Assembly (NCBI RefSeq): GCF_013705725.1
Contig: NZ_CP055481.1
Location: forward strand, 62,001 to 126,000
Origin: Klebsiella sp. RHBSTW-00484
Lineage (GTDB): Bacteria > Pseudomonadota > Gammaproteobacteria > Enterobacterales > Enterobacteriaceae
Direction of reading: 5' to 3'
Length of the DNA stretch: 64,000 bases
Shown piece after piece: positions 18,634-28,283 of this stretch (position 1 is the stretch's first letter; each line of letters starts with the position of its first letter). The notes beneath the pieces are model-generated. The model worked only from the letters and a program-made list of their open reading frames with translations. It was not told the origin of the DNA and searched no databases. A program made the translations under genes and the position numbers.

Positions 18634-18802
18634 AAGTTACCTGCAGGGTTGAATACGGAGAAGCCGCGCAGTGTAACATTTTAAATGTGACGAATTTAAC
18701 GTTTTGACAACTTTTCAGGCTTTTCAAAGCGCTTGCGTGGCTGCTCGCATAATCAGAAAAACGTGTTTTTAGGTATTTAAGAAGAGTAAGAGGAAGAAAT
18801 AT

Positions 18803-18821
18803 TATAGCACCTGGTGCTATA
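18803..18821. promoter_or_regulatory. palindromic operator of toxin-antitoxin pair
   Basis: TATAGCACC-T-GGTGCTATA is a perfect 9-bp-arm palindrome 24 bp before the toxin start. A -10-like TATATT (18818-18823) overlaps its right arm. This is the usual place where the antitoxin, or the toxin-antitoxin complex, autorepresses. Confidence 0.75.
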
Positions 18822-18845
18822 TTTAAGGTTACAGGATGTCAGCCG

Positions 18846-19205
18846 ATGCGTGTTTTCAAAACTAAATGGTTTACCAGGGAAGCCCGAACCCATGCGATTG
18901 ATGATGATGAATTATGTACAGCGATTGAGGCAACCATTCAGGGAAAAGCAGATAACCTTGGTGGCGGGGTTTACAAAAAACGCCTCAATAAGAATCGCGA
19001 TCGCGCAATTATCCTGGCAAAGGGGGCTGAGCATTGGTTTTACACGTTTTTATACGCCAAACAGGATATCGCCAATATCGATAATCGAGAGCTAGCGGCA
19101 TTCCGTGAGTTAGCCAGGCATTATTCCCTTCTCAGCGAGGAGAAAATGGCCGCATTGGTTAAGCGAAAAGAATTGGTGGAGATTTGTCATGATTGCAAAA
19201 ACTAA
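18846..19205 (+). CDS. RelE/HigB-like type II toxin
   Basis: 119 residues, basic, of the RelE-superfamily class found upstream of XRE antitoxins. Seen: MRVFKTKWFTREAR start, GGGVYKKRLNKNRDRAIILAKG (written here in part; about residues 39-60), and FLYAKQDIANI. These are predicted to act as ribosome-dependent mRNA endonucleases. It precedes and overlaps the antitoxin by 17 bp, the reversed (higBA-type) order. A palindromic operator lies upstream. Assignment to the fold is by pattern and by the partner gene. Confidence 0.8.
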   Translation: MRVFKTKWFTREARTHAIDDDELCTAIEATIQGKADNLGGGVYKKRLNKNRDRAIILAKGAEHWFYTFLYAKQDIANIDNRELAAFRELARHYSLLSEEKMAALVKRKELVEICHDCKN

Positions 19206-19512
19206 ATTCAAAAGCCCAGCTTTTGAAGCTATCCATAGCGCTGCTGCGGGTTTGTACAGTGTTGATGCCATTCCACAGGAGACAATGCGCAGCTTCGATG
19301 AAGCCTGTCTCAGCAACGTAAGCGATCTTCAACCTGGTGAAATTAAGGCTCTGCGGGAGCATTTCAACGTCAGCCAGCCCGTTTTTGCGCGCTATCTGAA
19401 CACCAGCGTTTCCACGATCCAAAAATGGGAAAGCGGGGCAAAACGCCCCGGTGGGCTGGCGCTGAAATTACTCAACATCGTGCAAAAACATGGGCTAGAG
19501 GTACTGGCGTAA
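19189..19512 (+). CDS. HigA-like XRE-family antitoxin
   Basis: 107 residues. The C-terminal XRE helix-turn-helix (about 55-100) has LREHFNVSQPVFARYLNTS and STIQKWESGAKRPGGLALKLL; the N-terminal ~45 residues would wrap the toxin. It overlaps the toxin gene by 17 bp. It probably binds the palindrome at 18803-18821. Confidence 0.85.
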   Translation: MIAKTKFKSPAFEAIHSAAAGLYSVDAIPQETMRSFDEACLSNVSDLQPGEIKALREHFNVSQPVFARYLNTSVSTIQKWESGAKRPGGLALKLLNIVQKHGLEVLA

Positions 19513-19536
19513 TAGATTACTCCGGGCCACTATCGA

Positions 19537-20064
19537 TTATTTAGCCTTATGCGCCGCCGTCGCCAGACCGCAAATCCACTCCTGATGGCCGTTTATCATC
19601 GGATTGGGTACGGTTCGCGCCAACTCCTGCGCCGGTACGCCTTTCTGTGACTCCTGGGTCAAAATACGCACCCGCCCGCCGGGTAAATCCTCAAACAGCC
19701 AGGCGTGGATCACGTCGAGGCGCGTAGTCTCATCGCCTTCCGCCCAGCCGTGCCAGGCCACGCGCGCTGCTTGTCCGGCGACCGGTGGAACGTACTCGGT
19801 GACCTGTGCTTCAATCGGGAAGCCGAAAGTGGAGAAACGAAAGCGGGCGTTGGCGCTCAGCTTCGGGCCGCTGCCGTCGTGAAAACGGATATCGGCGACG
19901 TTGCTGTAGTAGCCCGGCCACAGGGTGGTATCGTCAAGCTGCGCCCAGATTTGTGCCGCCGTCAGGCCGCTGACGATGATTTCGTTGGAAGCGAAGTTAT
20001 CGGTGGTGCCCGGCAGGTAATCTTGCGGCCAGATGATGGCGCTTTGTTGCGATGGCTGTTGCAT
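19537..20064 (-). CDS. SRPBCC-domain protein
   Basis: 175 residues from MQQPSQQSA, chosen because a GAGG ribosome-binding site lies just upstream of 20064; an in-frame ATG at 20100 adds 12 residues without a clear RBS. The sequence fits the START/Bet v1-like polyketide cyclase/SRPBCC fold: EIIVSGLTAAQIWAQLDDTTLWPGY near the start, shown here only in part, an FGFPIEAQVTEY strand region, and a C-terminal amphipathic helix. It is a probable small-hydrophobic-ligand protein. No substrate is evident and there is no operon partner. Confidence 0.7.
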   Translation of the reverse strand: MQQPSQQSAIIWPQDYLPGTTDNFASNEIIVSGLTAAQIWAQLDDTTLWPGYYSNVADIRFHDGSGPKLSANARFRFSTFGFPIEAQVTEYVPPVAGQAARVAWHGWAEGDETTRLDVIHAWLFEDLPGGRVRILTQESQKGVPAQELARTVPNPMINGHQEWICGLATAAHKAK

Positions 20065-20166
20065 GGTGGACCTCGTCAGTGTGTGTTTTAACGAGGTCAA
20101 CTATGCGACGGAGAGTGATATAAATCGAATCACCATCTTTTATAAACATCATTACAGATAGTGATA

Positions 20167-20619
20167 TCAGTGTAGCCAGTGGACGCCATCTTCCGGTAAA
20201 AACAGCGTGTTATAGCGTTCTTGCAGAGCGTGCAGCTCGCTAATTTCCGGCTCCAGCTCGCGGAGGAAACCTTGCGCGAGGCGGATTTGCGCTTCGGTAA
20301 TCGGTGCCGCAAGGCGGGCCTTTTGCATCAACCGATACCAGTAGTGCAGGTTCTGCTCGCTGCCATCAACGATCCCCACCTGCCAGATAAGCAGCACCTG
20401 AGCGGCATTTTGCAGATGCGCTTCATTAGGCCGCTCAAGATAGCGCAGATACTCGTGACCGGCGGTTTTTCCAAGCTGATCGATCATCGATTCCAGCGGC
20501 ACCGGCGTAATCCCTAATCGTTCGCTCAGACGGCGAATTGCACGGCGTGAATCAGAGGTAAGCACCCGAAATCCCACAACAAATACCACTATCAGCGTGG
20601 CCAGTCCTAACCAGATCAT
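20167..20619 (-). CDS. yicN: conserved DUF1198 membrane protein YicN
   Basis: 150 residues, matching E. coli YicN in length and sequence (FVVGFRVLTS, HLQNAAQVLLIWQ, PEDGVHWLH at the C-terminus). There is one N-terminal transmembrane segment (residues 2-18) and a cytoplasmic helical domain. The start is set at MIWLGL because GAGAGG precedes it; the longer open frame reads through an ERIC element. Function unknown. It sits between nepI and uhpT as in E. coli. Confidence 0.88.
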   Translation of the reverse strand: MIWLGLATLIVVFVVGFRVLTSDSRRAIRRLSERLGITPVPLESMIDQLGKTAGHEYLRYLERPNEAHLQNAAQVLLIWQVGIVDGSEQNLHYWYRLMQKARLAAPITEAQIRLAQGFLRELEPEISELHALQERYNTLFLPEDGVHWLH

Positions 20620-20634
20620 GCATCCTCTCATTTC

Positions 20635-20759
<125 letters not shown>

Positions 20760-20849
20760 CCCTCAGATCCACTATCATAATGGGAATTTGCCTGCTGTCG
20801 ACCGTCGGACGTACCATAATGTGACTTATCGCGGCTGCGGATAGCTATC

Positions 20850-21755
20850 ATGAAAGCTGATATCAGAAACCTCGATCTTAACCTGCTGAAAACGCTGGAT
20901 GCGCTGCTCGATGAACGCAGCGTCACCCGGGCGGCGACGCGGCTTTCGCTCACCCAACCGGCGGTGAGCGGCATGCTGACCCGGCTGCGCGAAGCCTTTA
21001 ACGACCCGCTCTTTATTCGCGCCCCGCACGGGATGGTGCCGACCCTGCGCGCTCAGGCGCTGGCCTCGCCGGTCAAACAGCTGCTGACCGATGCCGAAGC
21101 CCTGCTGCAGCCCGCCGTTTTCGAACCGCTCAATGCCGATTTCACCTGGACTATCGCCGCCACCGACTATGCGCTGAAAGCGGTGATCGTGCCGTTTATC
21201 GCGGCTCTGAAGCCGCTGGCGCCGGGCATCCGTGTGCGCATTATTCCGGAATCGCCTACCACACTGTTCGCCCAGACCGAGCGCGGCGAAGTGGATATCG
21301 CGCTGCTGACTCCGCACTCTACGCCGCCGGATCTGCACAGCCGGGCGCTGTATCAGGAGGAGTACGTGTGCCTGATGCGCGCGGATCACCCGCAGGCTGC
21401 CGCGCCGCTGACCCTGGATTTATTCTGCGAGCTGGAGCATGTGCTGGTCTCCTGGCAGGGCGATAGTTTTCGCGGCGTGACCGATGACGCGCTGGCGACG
21501 CTGGGTTGTTCCCGGCGAGTTGGGCTGTCGGTGAGCAGTTTTCTGGTTCTGCCGGAGGTGCTGGCGGTCAGCGATATGATAGCCGTGGTGCCGCGTCGGC
21601 TGGCGAAGATGGCATCAGGGATGAAAATCTCGCCGCCGCCGTTGGCGATACCCGGTTTTACCAAAAGCATGGCCTGGCACGAACGCAGCCATCGCGACCC
21701 GGCGCAGCAGTGGCTGCGGGAGCTGTTGCACCAGACGGCCCAGCAGGAAGCATAA
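20850..21755 (+). CDS. LysR-family transcriptional regulator
   Basis: 301 residues. The N-terminal helix-turn-helix (about 8-66) has NLLKTLDALLDERSVTRAA and LTQPAVSGMLTRLREAF. The C-terminal periplasmic-binding-like effector domain (about 95-300) is of the NodD/NahR-like type (IAATDYALKAVIVPF). Divergent from yicN and convergent with uhpT; no obvious target gene adjoins it. Confidence 0.85.
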   Translation: MKADIRNLDLNLLKTLDALLDERSVTRAATRLSLTQPAVSGMLTRLREAFNDPLFIRAPHGMVPTLRAQALASPVKQLLTDAEALLQPAVFEPLNADFTWTIAATDYALKAVIVPFIAALKPLAPGIRVRIIPESPTTLFAQTERGEVDIALLTPHSTPPDLHSRALYQEEYVCLMRADHPQAAAPLTLDLFCELEHVLVSWQGDSFRGVTDDALATLGCSRRVGLSVSSFLVLPEVLAVSDMIAVVPRRLAKMASGMKISPPPLAIPGFTKSMAWHERSHRDPAQQWLRELLHQTAQQEA

Positions 21756-21759
21756 ACAA

Positions 21760-21779
21760 GCCCGGCGCAAAGGCCGGGC
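21760..21779. terminator. bidirectional hairpin between LysR gene and uhpT
   Basis: GCCCGGC (21760-21766) pairs perfectly with GCCGGGC (21773-21779) around GCAAAG, and purine-rich AAA flanks lie on both sides. It is placed between convergent stops. Confidence 0.65.
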
Positions 21780-21801
21780 AAAGTGACTCACACCCAATGA
21801 C

Positions 21802-23193
21802 TCAGGCAGTCTGCAAAGTTTGTGTCTTTTTCTGGCGGCGGATTTTACGTTCTTCAAAGACCGCGACGATAGCCATCAGGCAGATACAAGCAATCGCCGC
21901 CGCATCCAGAGCGGCAAAGGTGCCCGCCCAGCCGGTGAGGCCGAAAATCGGCGTACCGTCGGCAATCATCCCGAGGCCCAGTTTGGCAAAGCTGTCGCCG
22001 ATCAGATAGGCGAAGGTACCTTTAATCCCATCGGCAGCGCCAATGGCTTTTTTCGGCACAAAGCCCACGGCGGCAACGCCGATCAGTAGCTGCGGGCCAA
22101 ACACCAGGAAGCCAAGCGCAAACAGCGATGCCAGGTAGACGTACTGGTTGCTGGCGTGCTGATAAACGCCAAGCGTGGCGATAATCAGCGCCAGCGCGAC
22201 GCAGGCCACCAGCGCGCGACGTCCGTTCGCCAGATCCGACAACCAACCCCACAGCAGCGTGCCGACCAGCGCGCCCACCTCAAACAGGGTAAAGCCCTGA
22301 ATCGCCACTTCTTTAGAAAGCTTCAACTCCTGGAAAGCATAAACGGTAGACCACTGGTCAATACCGATGCGCACCACGTACAGGAAGATGTTGGAGAAGC
22401 ACAGCAGCCAGATAACTTTGTTCTTCAGCACGTACTCGACGAAGATCTGCCACTTGGTCATGGCGTTCTCTTCTGTCTCTTTGTCTTCTTCGCTGATCTC
22501 TTCGCCAAACAGCTCTTCAGCGTTGCCGAGGCCGTAGGATTCCGGGGAGTCGCTGCCAAAGCGCAGGCCGATAAAACCCACAATCAGCGCGATGATCGAC
22601 GGGAAGATAAACATACCGATGACGTGACCGTCGAACAGGTAGTTGGCACCAAACAGCGCCACGCCCGCCGCGCCCGCGCCGCCGAGGTTGTGGGAGATAT
22701 TCCAGAAGCCAAGGAAGGTGCCGCGCTTACGCCGAGGCGTCCACTTAGTAATGGTCGAATAGCTGCACGAACCGCCGGTGCTCTGGAAGAAGCCGCTCAG
22801 GGCGTAGAAAGCAATCATCAGGAACAGGCTGGTCGACCCCGCGCCCATGCTGGCGCTGAAGCCGAGCATACAGATGGCGGAGAGGATCAGCATAAACGGC
22901 AGGAACTGCTTGGTGTTCTTGCCGTCGGCGTAGTAGGAGACCAGCGTTTTACCTACACCGTAGGTGATGGAGAAGCCGAGGCCAATCATCCCCAACTGCG
23001 TCATGCTCAACCCGTAGGTGGAGATCATGTCGTTCTGCGCAATGTTAAAGTTCTTGCGGATCAGGTACATGGTCAGGTAGCCGATGAAAACCACCAGGTA
23101 CGACTGCATGAACGGTTTGAACCACATTTTGCGCCGCGCTTCGAGCGGCAGATCCAGGGTCGGCTTGCGCACCTGGTTTAGAAAGGCCAGCAT
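21802..23193 (-). CDS. uhpT: hexose-6-phosphate:phosphate antiporter UhpT
   Basis: 463 residues, same length as E. coli UhpT, organophosphate:Pi antiporter of the MFS. Inner membrane, 12 segments. It imports glucose-6-phosphate and related esters in exchange for phosphate and is also a known entry route for fosfomycin. Seen: [20 protein letters not shown] start, [15 protein letters not shown] loop 2-3, and a [25 protein letters not shown] region (given in part). It is transcribed separately downstream of uhpABC, with UhpA-type sites in the 142-bp gap. No disruption is seen. Confidence 0.97.
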   Translation of the reverse strand: MLAFLNQVRKPTLDLPLEARRKMWFKPFMQSYLVVFIGYLTMYLIRKNFNIAQNDMISTYGLSMTQLGMIGLGFSITYGVGKTLVSYYADGKNTKQFLPFMLILSAICMLGFSASMGAGSTSLFLMIAFYALSGFFQSTGGSCSYSTITKWTPRRKRGTFLGFWNISHNLGGAGAAGVALFGANYLFDGHVIGMFIFPSIIALIVGFIGLRFGSDSPESYGLGNAEELFGEEISEEDKETEENAMTKWQIFVEYVLKNKVIWLLCFSNIFLYVVRIGIDQWSTVYAFQELKLSKEVAIQGFTLFEVGALVGTLLWGWLSDLANGRRALVACVALALIIATLGVYQHASNQYVYLASLFALGFLVFGPQLLIGVAAVGFVPKKAIGAADGIKGTFAYLIGDSFAKLGLGMIADGTPIFGLTGWAGTFAALDAAAIACICLMAIVAVFEERKIRRQKKTQTLQTA

Positions 23194-23248
23194 TTGACAC
23201 TCCCGAGCTAATTTTTATACCTGCGAATGGCAGGCATTGTAAAAATCA

Positions 23249-23280
23249 GCCAGGAGACACGCCTGAGACAGCGTCCAGGC
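23249..23280 (-). promoter_or_regulatory. probable UhpA-binding region of uhpT promoter
   Basis: On the uhpT strand there are two CCTGG motifs (complement of GCCAGG at 23249-23254 and CCAGGC at 23275-23280) with CAGGC between them, 55-90 bp before the start codon. These resemble the UhpA recognition sequence known at E. coli uhpT. A TACAAT- and TATAAA-like -10 candidate follows toward the gene. Confidence 0.5.
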
Positions 23281-23335
23281 GAAACCGGGAAAATTTCTTA
23301 GTTTTACGCCATTCGACTGAGAAAGGTGAAGTCGG

Positions 23336-24661
23336 TCACGCTTCGCGCGGTGCCTGGGCGTTTAAAAACGGCAGCAACAGCAAGGCAGAAATACCTGCCG
23401 CAATGGCAATCACCACAAAGAATCCGGTCCAGTGCCAGATCTCCATCACCTGCGCCAGCGGCCAGCCGGAGAGCGATGCGCCAAGGTAGGCAAACAGACC
23501 CACAAAGCCGGTTGCTGCACCCGCCGCTTCTTTGTGCGAGCACTCCGCTGCCGCCATGCCGATCAGCATTTGCGGGCCAAAAACGAAGAAACCGGTGGTA
23601 AAGAAGCAGGCTGCCTGCATTACGTAACTGGCAAATGGCATCAGCCACAGACCGCCGACGGAGAGTAAAATTCCGGCGGCGAAAATCAGGTTCATCGGCC
23701 CGCGATTGCCGTTAAACAACTTATCTGAGCCCCAGCCAGCCACCAGTGCGCCGATAAACCCGCCCAGCTCGAACATGGTCACCGCCGAGTTGGCAGTCAC
23801 CAGATCGACGCCGAGGGTCTCTGACATATACAGGTTGCCCCAGTCGTTAATCGCCGCCCGCACCACGTACACCAGCACGTAGCACAGGGAGAGCAGCCAG
23901 ATATAGGGGTTCAGCAGCACGTATTTGGTGAGGATCTCCTTGCGGGTCAGCCCCGCACCTTCCTGCTGCTGGGCAATCTCCAACTCATCGTGCCGCCAGT
24001 CGCCCACCGCCGGTAGTCCTACAGCCTGCGGCCGATCGCGCAGCCGCCAGCAGAGGAACAGTCCGGCGAAGATTGCCAGCATCCCGGCAATCATCATCCC
24101 CGTTCGCCAGCCGTAGTGCAGCGCCGCAGCGCCAACCACCATCGGGATCAGCGCTCCGCCAACGTTATGCGCCGTATTCCACAGCGCCCACCAGCCGCCG
24201 CGTTCGGTGCGCGAATACCAGGCCGTCAACAGGCGGGCGCATACCGGCGAACCCCAGCCCTGAAAAAAGGCGTTCAGCGCCCACAGCAGCGCGAAGGCCC
24301 ACAGCGAAGTGGAGAAGCCGAACAGAATATTTACGACGCCGGTAGCCACCAGGCCGATGCCCATAAAATAGCGGGCGTTAGAGCGGTCGCTGACGATACC
24401 GGAGAAAAATTTCGACAGGCCGTAGGTGATGTAAAACAGCGTTGCCAACAGGCCGATGTCGCTGCGCGTCAGCACGTTGCTGGCAAGGATTTCCGGCACG
24501 GCGGCGTTGAAGCTTTTACGGGTGAAGTAAAACAGCGCGTAGCCCAGCCAGATGGTCAGTAAAATATGCCGACGCCAGTATCGATAGCGCTCGTCCAGCG
24601 CCTGTTTATCGGCTATCGGTTGAGCGTCCGGCGGGGATTTTAAAAAGGCAAACATCATCAT
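23336..24661 (-). CDS. uhpC: glucose-6-phosphate sensor/receptor UhpC
   Basis: 441 residues, UhpT-like MFS protein that senses external glucose-6-phosphate and activates the histidine kinase UhpB, with weak transport of its own. Inner membrane. Seen: RKSFNAAVPEIL (about 47-58), SGIVSDRSNARYFMGIGL loop 2-3, and WGSPVCARLLTAWYSRTERG. It lies 3 bp after uhpB and forms the uhpABC operon. Confidence 0.95.
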   Translation of the reverse strand: MMMFAFLKSPPDAQPIADKQALDERYRYWRRHILLTIWLGYALFYFTRKSFNAAVPEILASNVLTRSDIGLLATLFYITYGLSKFFSGIVSDRSNARYFMGIGLVATGVVNILFGFSTSLWAFALLWALNAFFQGWGSPVCARLLTAWYSRTERGGWWALWNTAHNVGGALIPMVVGAAALHYGWRTGMMIAGMLAIFAGLFLCWRLRDRPQAVGLPAVGDWRHDELEIAQQQEGAGLTRKEILTKYVLLNPYIWLLSLCYVLVYVVRAAINDWGNLYMSETLGVDLVTANSAVTMFELGGFIGALVAGWGSDKLFNGNRGPMNLIFAAGILLSVGGLWLMPFASYVMQAACFFTTGFFVFGPQMLIGMAAAECSHKEAAGAATGFVGLFAYLGASLSGWPLAQVMEIWHWTGFFVVIAIAAGISALLLLPFLNAQAPREA

Positions 24662-24664
24662 TCC

Positions 24665-26167
24665 TCAGGCGTAACGCAACGGCAGGCTGACGCAAACGCG
24701 GGTGCCGTGGGTGCAGGAGATGGTTAAGCTACCGCCCAGCGCCGTCACGCGCTCGCGCATGCCGGTAAGGCCGAAGCCCTGCTGGCCGGAGCCAGGGGGC
24801 AGGCCGCAGCCGTCATCCTCCAGAACCAGCATCAGCCGCTGGTCCTGCTGCCAGCCTTGTAGCGTGACGGCGCTGGCGCAGGCATGCTTGACGATATTAT
24901 TCAGCCCCTCCTGGCAAACGCGGAACAGGGTGACGCGCTGGTTTTCACTCAGCAGCGATTCATCAATGCACCACTCCAGGTGGCTGACCATACCGCGATC
25001 CTCCAGCTCCATTTCACGCATCAGCGAACGTACCGCCTGTTCAAGCGTCAGGTCATCCAATTGACGCGGGCGCAGGCGGCCCAGCAGACGGCGTACTGAG
25101 TCGTAGACGCCGAGTGAGAGCTGCTCAATTAACTGGCCGCTTTGCCGGACGCTGGCGCTGTCCGGTGCAAGCCGCTGCACAATCCCTGCCTGGGTGCGAA
25201 TCGCGGTGATTGTCTGGCCGATATCATCGTGCAGCTCGCGGGCCACCTCACGGCGCACGCTCTCTTCGGTTTCCAGCAGGCGCTCCGCCAGCCGCTGGTT
25301 GCGCACCAGCTCACTTTGTAGAGATTGATTCAGCTCGCGCAGCCGCTGAATTCCGGCCCCCAACAGCAGCCCCATCAGGCTTTGCGCCAGCAGCGAAAGC
25401 AGTAAATCTACCGGGTGATCGTGCCAGGTCTGGCTGGCAATCAGCGCGATGGCGTTCATCAATGTCGCAATCAGCGCGCCCTGCCAGCCGTAGTGCCAGG
25501 CGAGAGCGATGATCGGCAGCGCCAGGCAGAAGGGGGTAAAACGCGAGAGTTCGGCAGGCAGCCCGAGCTGTAACCAGAGGCTGATGGTAAACAGCAGCAG
25601 ATACCAGATAAGGTGCCGCCCGCGCCAGTTCACCGGCTGCGAAACCAGCGATGGCCCCAGCGGCCGCCAGACGGTGCTGGTGAGATAGTGCCAGATAACC
25701 AGGCAGGTCGGGGCCAGCGTCAGGCCGCCGGTCAGGGTCAGCAGCAGCGCATTCAGCCCCTCTTTGCCTTCCGCCAGCCACGGCAGCGATTGCAACAGCG
25801 CGGCGGCGATAAGCGCTGCGCCCTGGCGCAACAAGGTCAGCCAGTCACGCTGGTGGCGATAGCGCGAGATCAGCGCCACCGGCAGCAGGGTCAGCAGGCT
25901 TCCGGTCATCAATATTATCGGATGCGCCAGTTCCACTTCCTGCGCCAGCCAGAAGAGAAGCAGCCACTCCGCGCCCAGCAATACCGGCCAGTAGCCGCGC
26001 GGGCATTGCAGCATCAGGCCAAGACGCAGGCCGAAGGGAAATAGCAATACCGCAAGGTCGGGGCGCTCCACCAGGTGCAGGCTGATGCTCCACAGGCAGA
26101 ACCAGGCGGCGGAGAAGATAAAGAAACAGCCGATTACCGAGAGCAGTCGGGAGAGAATCGCTTTCAT
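24665..26167 (-). CDS. uhpB: sensor histidine kinase UhpB
   Basis: 500 residues. The N-terminal half (about 1-275) holds roughly eight hydrophobic segments. The HisKA_3-type dimerisation domain has [10 protein letters not shown] with phospho-acceptor His313, the E. coli position. The ATPase domain has [19 protein letters not shown]. It phosphorylates UhpA when UhpC signals external hexose phosphate. The start overlaps the uhpA stop by 4 bp. Confidence 0.96.
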   Translation of the reverse strand: MKAILSRLLSVIGCFFIFSAAWFCLWSISLHLVERPDLAVLLFPFGLRLGLMLQCPRGYWPVLLGAEWLLLFWLAQEVELAHPIILMTGSLLTLLPVALISRYRHQRDWLTLLRQGAALIAAALLQSLPWLAEGKEGLNALLLTLTGGLTLAPTCLVIWHYLTSTVWRPLGPSLVSQPVNWRGRHLIWYLLLFTISLWLQLGLPAELSRFTPFCLALPIIALAWHYGWQGALIATLMNAIALIASQTWHDHPVDLLLSLLAQSLMGLLLGAGIQRLRELNQSLQSELVRNQRLAERLLETEESVRREVARELHDDIGQTITAIRTQAGIVQRLAPDSASVRQSGQLIEQLSLGVYDSVRRLLGRLRPRQLDDLTLEQAVRSLMREMELEDRGMVSHLEWCIDESLLSENQRVTLFRVCQEGLNNIVKHACASAVTLQGWQQDQRLMLVLEDDGCGLPPGSGQQGFGLTGMRERVTALGGSLTISCTHGTRVCVSLPLRYA

Positions 26168-26757
26168 TGCCAGCTATCGAACATCCGGCGCGCCAGCTCA
26201 ACGTCGTTGCTGACGCCGAGTTTTTCCAGCAGATTAGCGCGATGGACGTGAACGGTTTTCGGCGACAGCCCCAGATCGGCGGCAATCTCTTTTACCGCCA
26301 TCCCCTGCGCCAGCTTTTCCGCCACTTCGCGTTCGCGTTTGGTGAGCGGGTCCCGCCGCCCGGCCGCCAGCTTTATGGCGATATCCGGCGTCAGGTAGCA
26401 GCCGCCTGCCGCCACCGTGCGCACGGCGGCAATTAGCTCATCCGGACTGCAACGCTTGGAGAGAAAGCCGCGCGCACCGGCGTTCAGCGCCTGTTCCACC
26501 AGCGCCGGGCTGTCGTGGACCGACAGCATGACGACAGCCATCCCTTTCGGTAATTGGCTCAGCAGCTCAAGCCCGGAGATATCCGGCATCGAGATATCGC
26601 AGATGCAGACCTGCACGCCGCGACCGGGCAGTCCCGCCAGCGCCTCTCGACCGGAACCAAATTCGGCGACGACCTGAAAATCGGCTTCCAGCCCCAGCAG
26701 TTGGGCAAAGCCGGAGCGGACGATAAGATGATCGTCAATAAGGGCGATAGTGGTCAT
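26164..26757 (-). CDS. uhpA: response regulator UhpA
   Basis: 197 residues from [16 protein letters not shown]. This start is preferred because AGGA lies before it and it matches the E. coli N-terminus; the open frame extends further upstream to 26817. The receiver domain has phospho-acceptor Asp54 (CICDISMPD), conserved Ser/Thr and Lys106-region SKR. The LuxR/NarL helix-turn-helix at the C-terminus has [20 protein letters not shown] and [13 protein letters not shown]. It activates uhpT. Confidence 0.96.
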   Translation of the reverse strand: MTTIALIDDHLIVRSGFAQLLGLEADFQVVAEFGSGREALAGLPGRGVQVCICDISMPDISGLELLSQLPKGMAVVMLSVHDSPALVEQALNAGARGFLSKRCSPDELIAAVRTVAAGGCYLTPDIAIKLAAGRRDPLTKREREVAEKLAQGMAVKEIAADLGLSPKTVHVHRANLLEKLGVSNDVELARRMFDSWQ

Positions 26758-27058
26758 GGCGATTCCTGGCGGGTTAAAAAACGCGCTTACCTTAACGGTA
26801 TACACTTCATCCTTCAAGCTGCCTCTGCGCAGACTTGCCGCCTTGATGGCACGATGGATTGAGTTGCCAGCAAGTCATTCGCAACGGCGGGAACGATATT
26901 TAATTTTTATATTTTATTAGCATAATCGCATTCTAATGCTGAAAATTATTCACACCCATAATATATTGATGTTATTCCTGCTTGAGCTCACCGCATTCAT
27001 TATGTACAGGAAGTAACCTAAATGATATTGTCCCTGTAAAATCAGCAAGGGAATATAT
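26758..27058. other. AT-rich intergenic region upstream of uhpA
   Basis: 301 bp between divergent uhpA and the gene at 27059. It contains a degenerate stretch (about 26806-26850) recalling the start of an ERIC element, then AT-rich DNA that must hold both promoters. No RNA gene or clear operator was recognised. Confidence 0.4.
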
Positions 27059-27937
27059 ATGCATCAACGACCTCACTTAGCAAAGCAAACGATCGACGAG
27101 CACTTGCTCAATAAGCTAAATAAAACAACGCAGAGTAAAACGGATAGACTATCGCACAGCGGGAAGTTAGCTTATGTCAATGATGACTACTGCGAGATAA
27201 CACGTAACTACACTTCATTTTATGGGATGAACATCCTGGGTATTGTACTTTTCTTACCTGTGGTTATTTTATGCTTTGGTGCTGTGTTGTTTTTCTTATA
27301 TGACACAGCATTCAATTTTGAGCGATATATTGAAACCTGGAATTCCAGGGCAGACGATCAGCTTTTGCTGCATTTTGCATTTTTTATTATATTTTTCATG
27401 ACTTTTGTTTTCGCAGCTCTCGTAAATTATTTTATCTTCGCCCCCCGACACTATCCGGTTCGCTTCAATAGAAAAACCGGCAAGGTTTATGTTTATGTTT
27501 ACGATTACGTTATGTATAGTATTGCTTATAAATTCACCTATACTTTCTGGTGGCACTATCCTTTTTATAAGCGAACTAAACCCGAATGCAAAGAGTATGA
27601 CTGGAGCCAGATACAAGCCATCAGTATATATTCACGCAATAAGCACTCCTCATACTCCACAATTCGCTGTGTCGTTTATGACTCCAGCATCAGCACCACG
27701 ATGATCGATTCCTTTAACCTGATATCGACCGACGCAGGTACGGACGCGCTGTTTATGCCTAACTACAAGCTGTGGCTATGGATCAATAATTACATGAACT
27801 TCAAAGATGATGCGTTAGACATGACTATCAATACCAACGTGGGCATTTACGGGCGCAAGGTGAAATGGCCTGATGATATGGACATGAAATCTAAAGCTTC
27901 ATCTTTAGATGAGTACAGAAAAATCTGCTCTGAATAA
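27059..27937 (+). CDS. unrecognised membrane protein
   Basis: 292 residues, not assigned to a family with confidence. Two long hydrophobic segments (about residues 56-80 and 103-127) form a hairpin, so both ends are probably cytoplasmic. Between about 135 and 175 is an aromatic-rich stretch (FNRKTGKVYVYVYDYVMYS). The C-terminal ~120 residues are soluble, with a DWSQIQAISIY strand. AAGGG lies 8 bp before the ATG. Codon use is AT-rich compared with its neighbours, and it interrupts the uhpA-ilvN neighbourhood, so horizontal gain is likely. It resembles DUF6708-like proteins in style, but that is a guess. Confidence 0.6.
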   Translation: MHQRPHLAKQTIDEHLLNKLNKTTQSKTDRLSHSGKLAYVNDDYCEITRNYTSFYGMNILGIVLFLPVVILCFGAVLFFLYDTAFNFERYIETWNSRADDQLLLHFAFFIIFFMTFVFAALVNYFIFAPRHYPVRFNRKTGKVYVYVYDYVMYSIAYKFTYTFWWHYPFYKRTKPECKEYDWSQIQAISIYSRNKHSSYSTIRCVVYDSSISTTMIDSFNLISTDAGTDALFMPNYKLWLWINNYMNFKDDALDMTINTNVGIYGRKVKWPDDMDMKSKASSLDEYRKICSE

Positions 27938-27984
27938 ACTCAGAGCAGATTTTACTTCCCGGCAAGAATATTCCCGCCGGGAAG
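27921..27984. terminator. double hairpin between convergent gene and ilvN
   Basis: Hairpin 1: AAATCTGCTCTGA (27921-27933) and TCAGAGCAGATTT (27940-27952), a perfect 13-bp stem that includes the stop codon region of the upstream gene. Hairpin 2: CTTCCCGGC (27955-27963) and GCCGGGAAG (27976-27984), perfect 9 bp, which ends ilvN on the minus strand. Confidence 0.75.
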
Positions 27985-27989
27985 ACTAG

Positions 27990-28280
27990 TTACTCAAAAA
28001 AGACGGCAATTTTGCTGAACATGGATGGGTCAGACTGGTTGCGCACCACTTTCTCGACATCTTCCAGCTTTTCAATCTGGCTAATCATCTGCCCAAGGCG
28101 CTGATCGTCATTGACCAGCAGCCAGATGCGGCTCTGATTGCTGTCCTGAATCGGCAGGCAAAGAATGCCTTCCACGTTGAAGGCGCGGCGGGCAAACAGG
28201 CCGCAAACGTGGGTCATGACGCCGGGATGGTTGCGCACGGTGAGCTGTAGAATAACGTTTTCATGAGTCGGTTGTTGCAT
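27990..28280 (-). CDS. ilvN: acetolactate synthase I regulatory subunit
   Basis: 96 residues. An ACT domain ([25 protein letters not shown], given here as its start region, residues about 11-35) confers valine feedback inhibition on IlvB. The NVEGILCLP segment is typical. It is 3 bp after the ilvB stop in the ilvBN operon. Confidence 0.96.
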   Translation of the reverse strand: MQQPTHENVILQLTVRNHPGVMTHVCGLFARRAFNVEGILCLPIQDSNQSRIWLLVNDDQRLGQMISQIEKLEDVEKVVRNQSDPSMFSKIAVFFE

Positions 28281-28283
28281 GGC

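Noticed and set aside
26806..26850. fifth ERIC element before uhpA
   Set aside because: Only the first ~25 bp resemble ERIC; the conserved core CTCCTGGGGATTC and the far end are missing.
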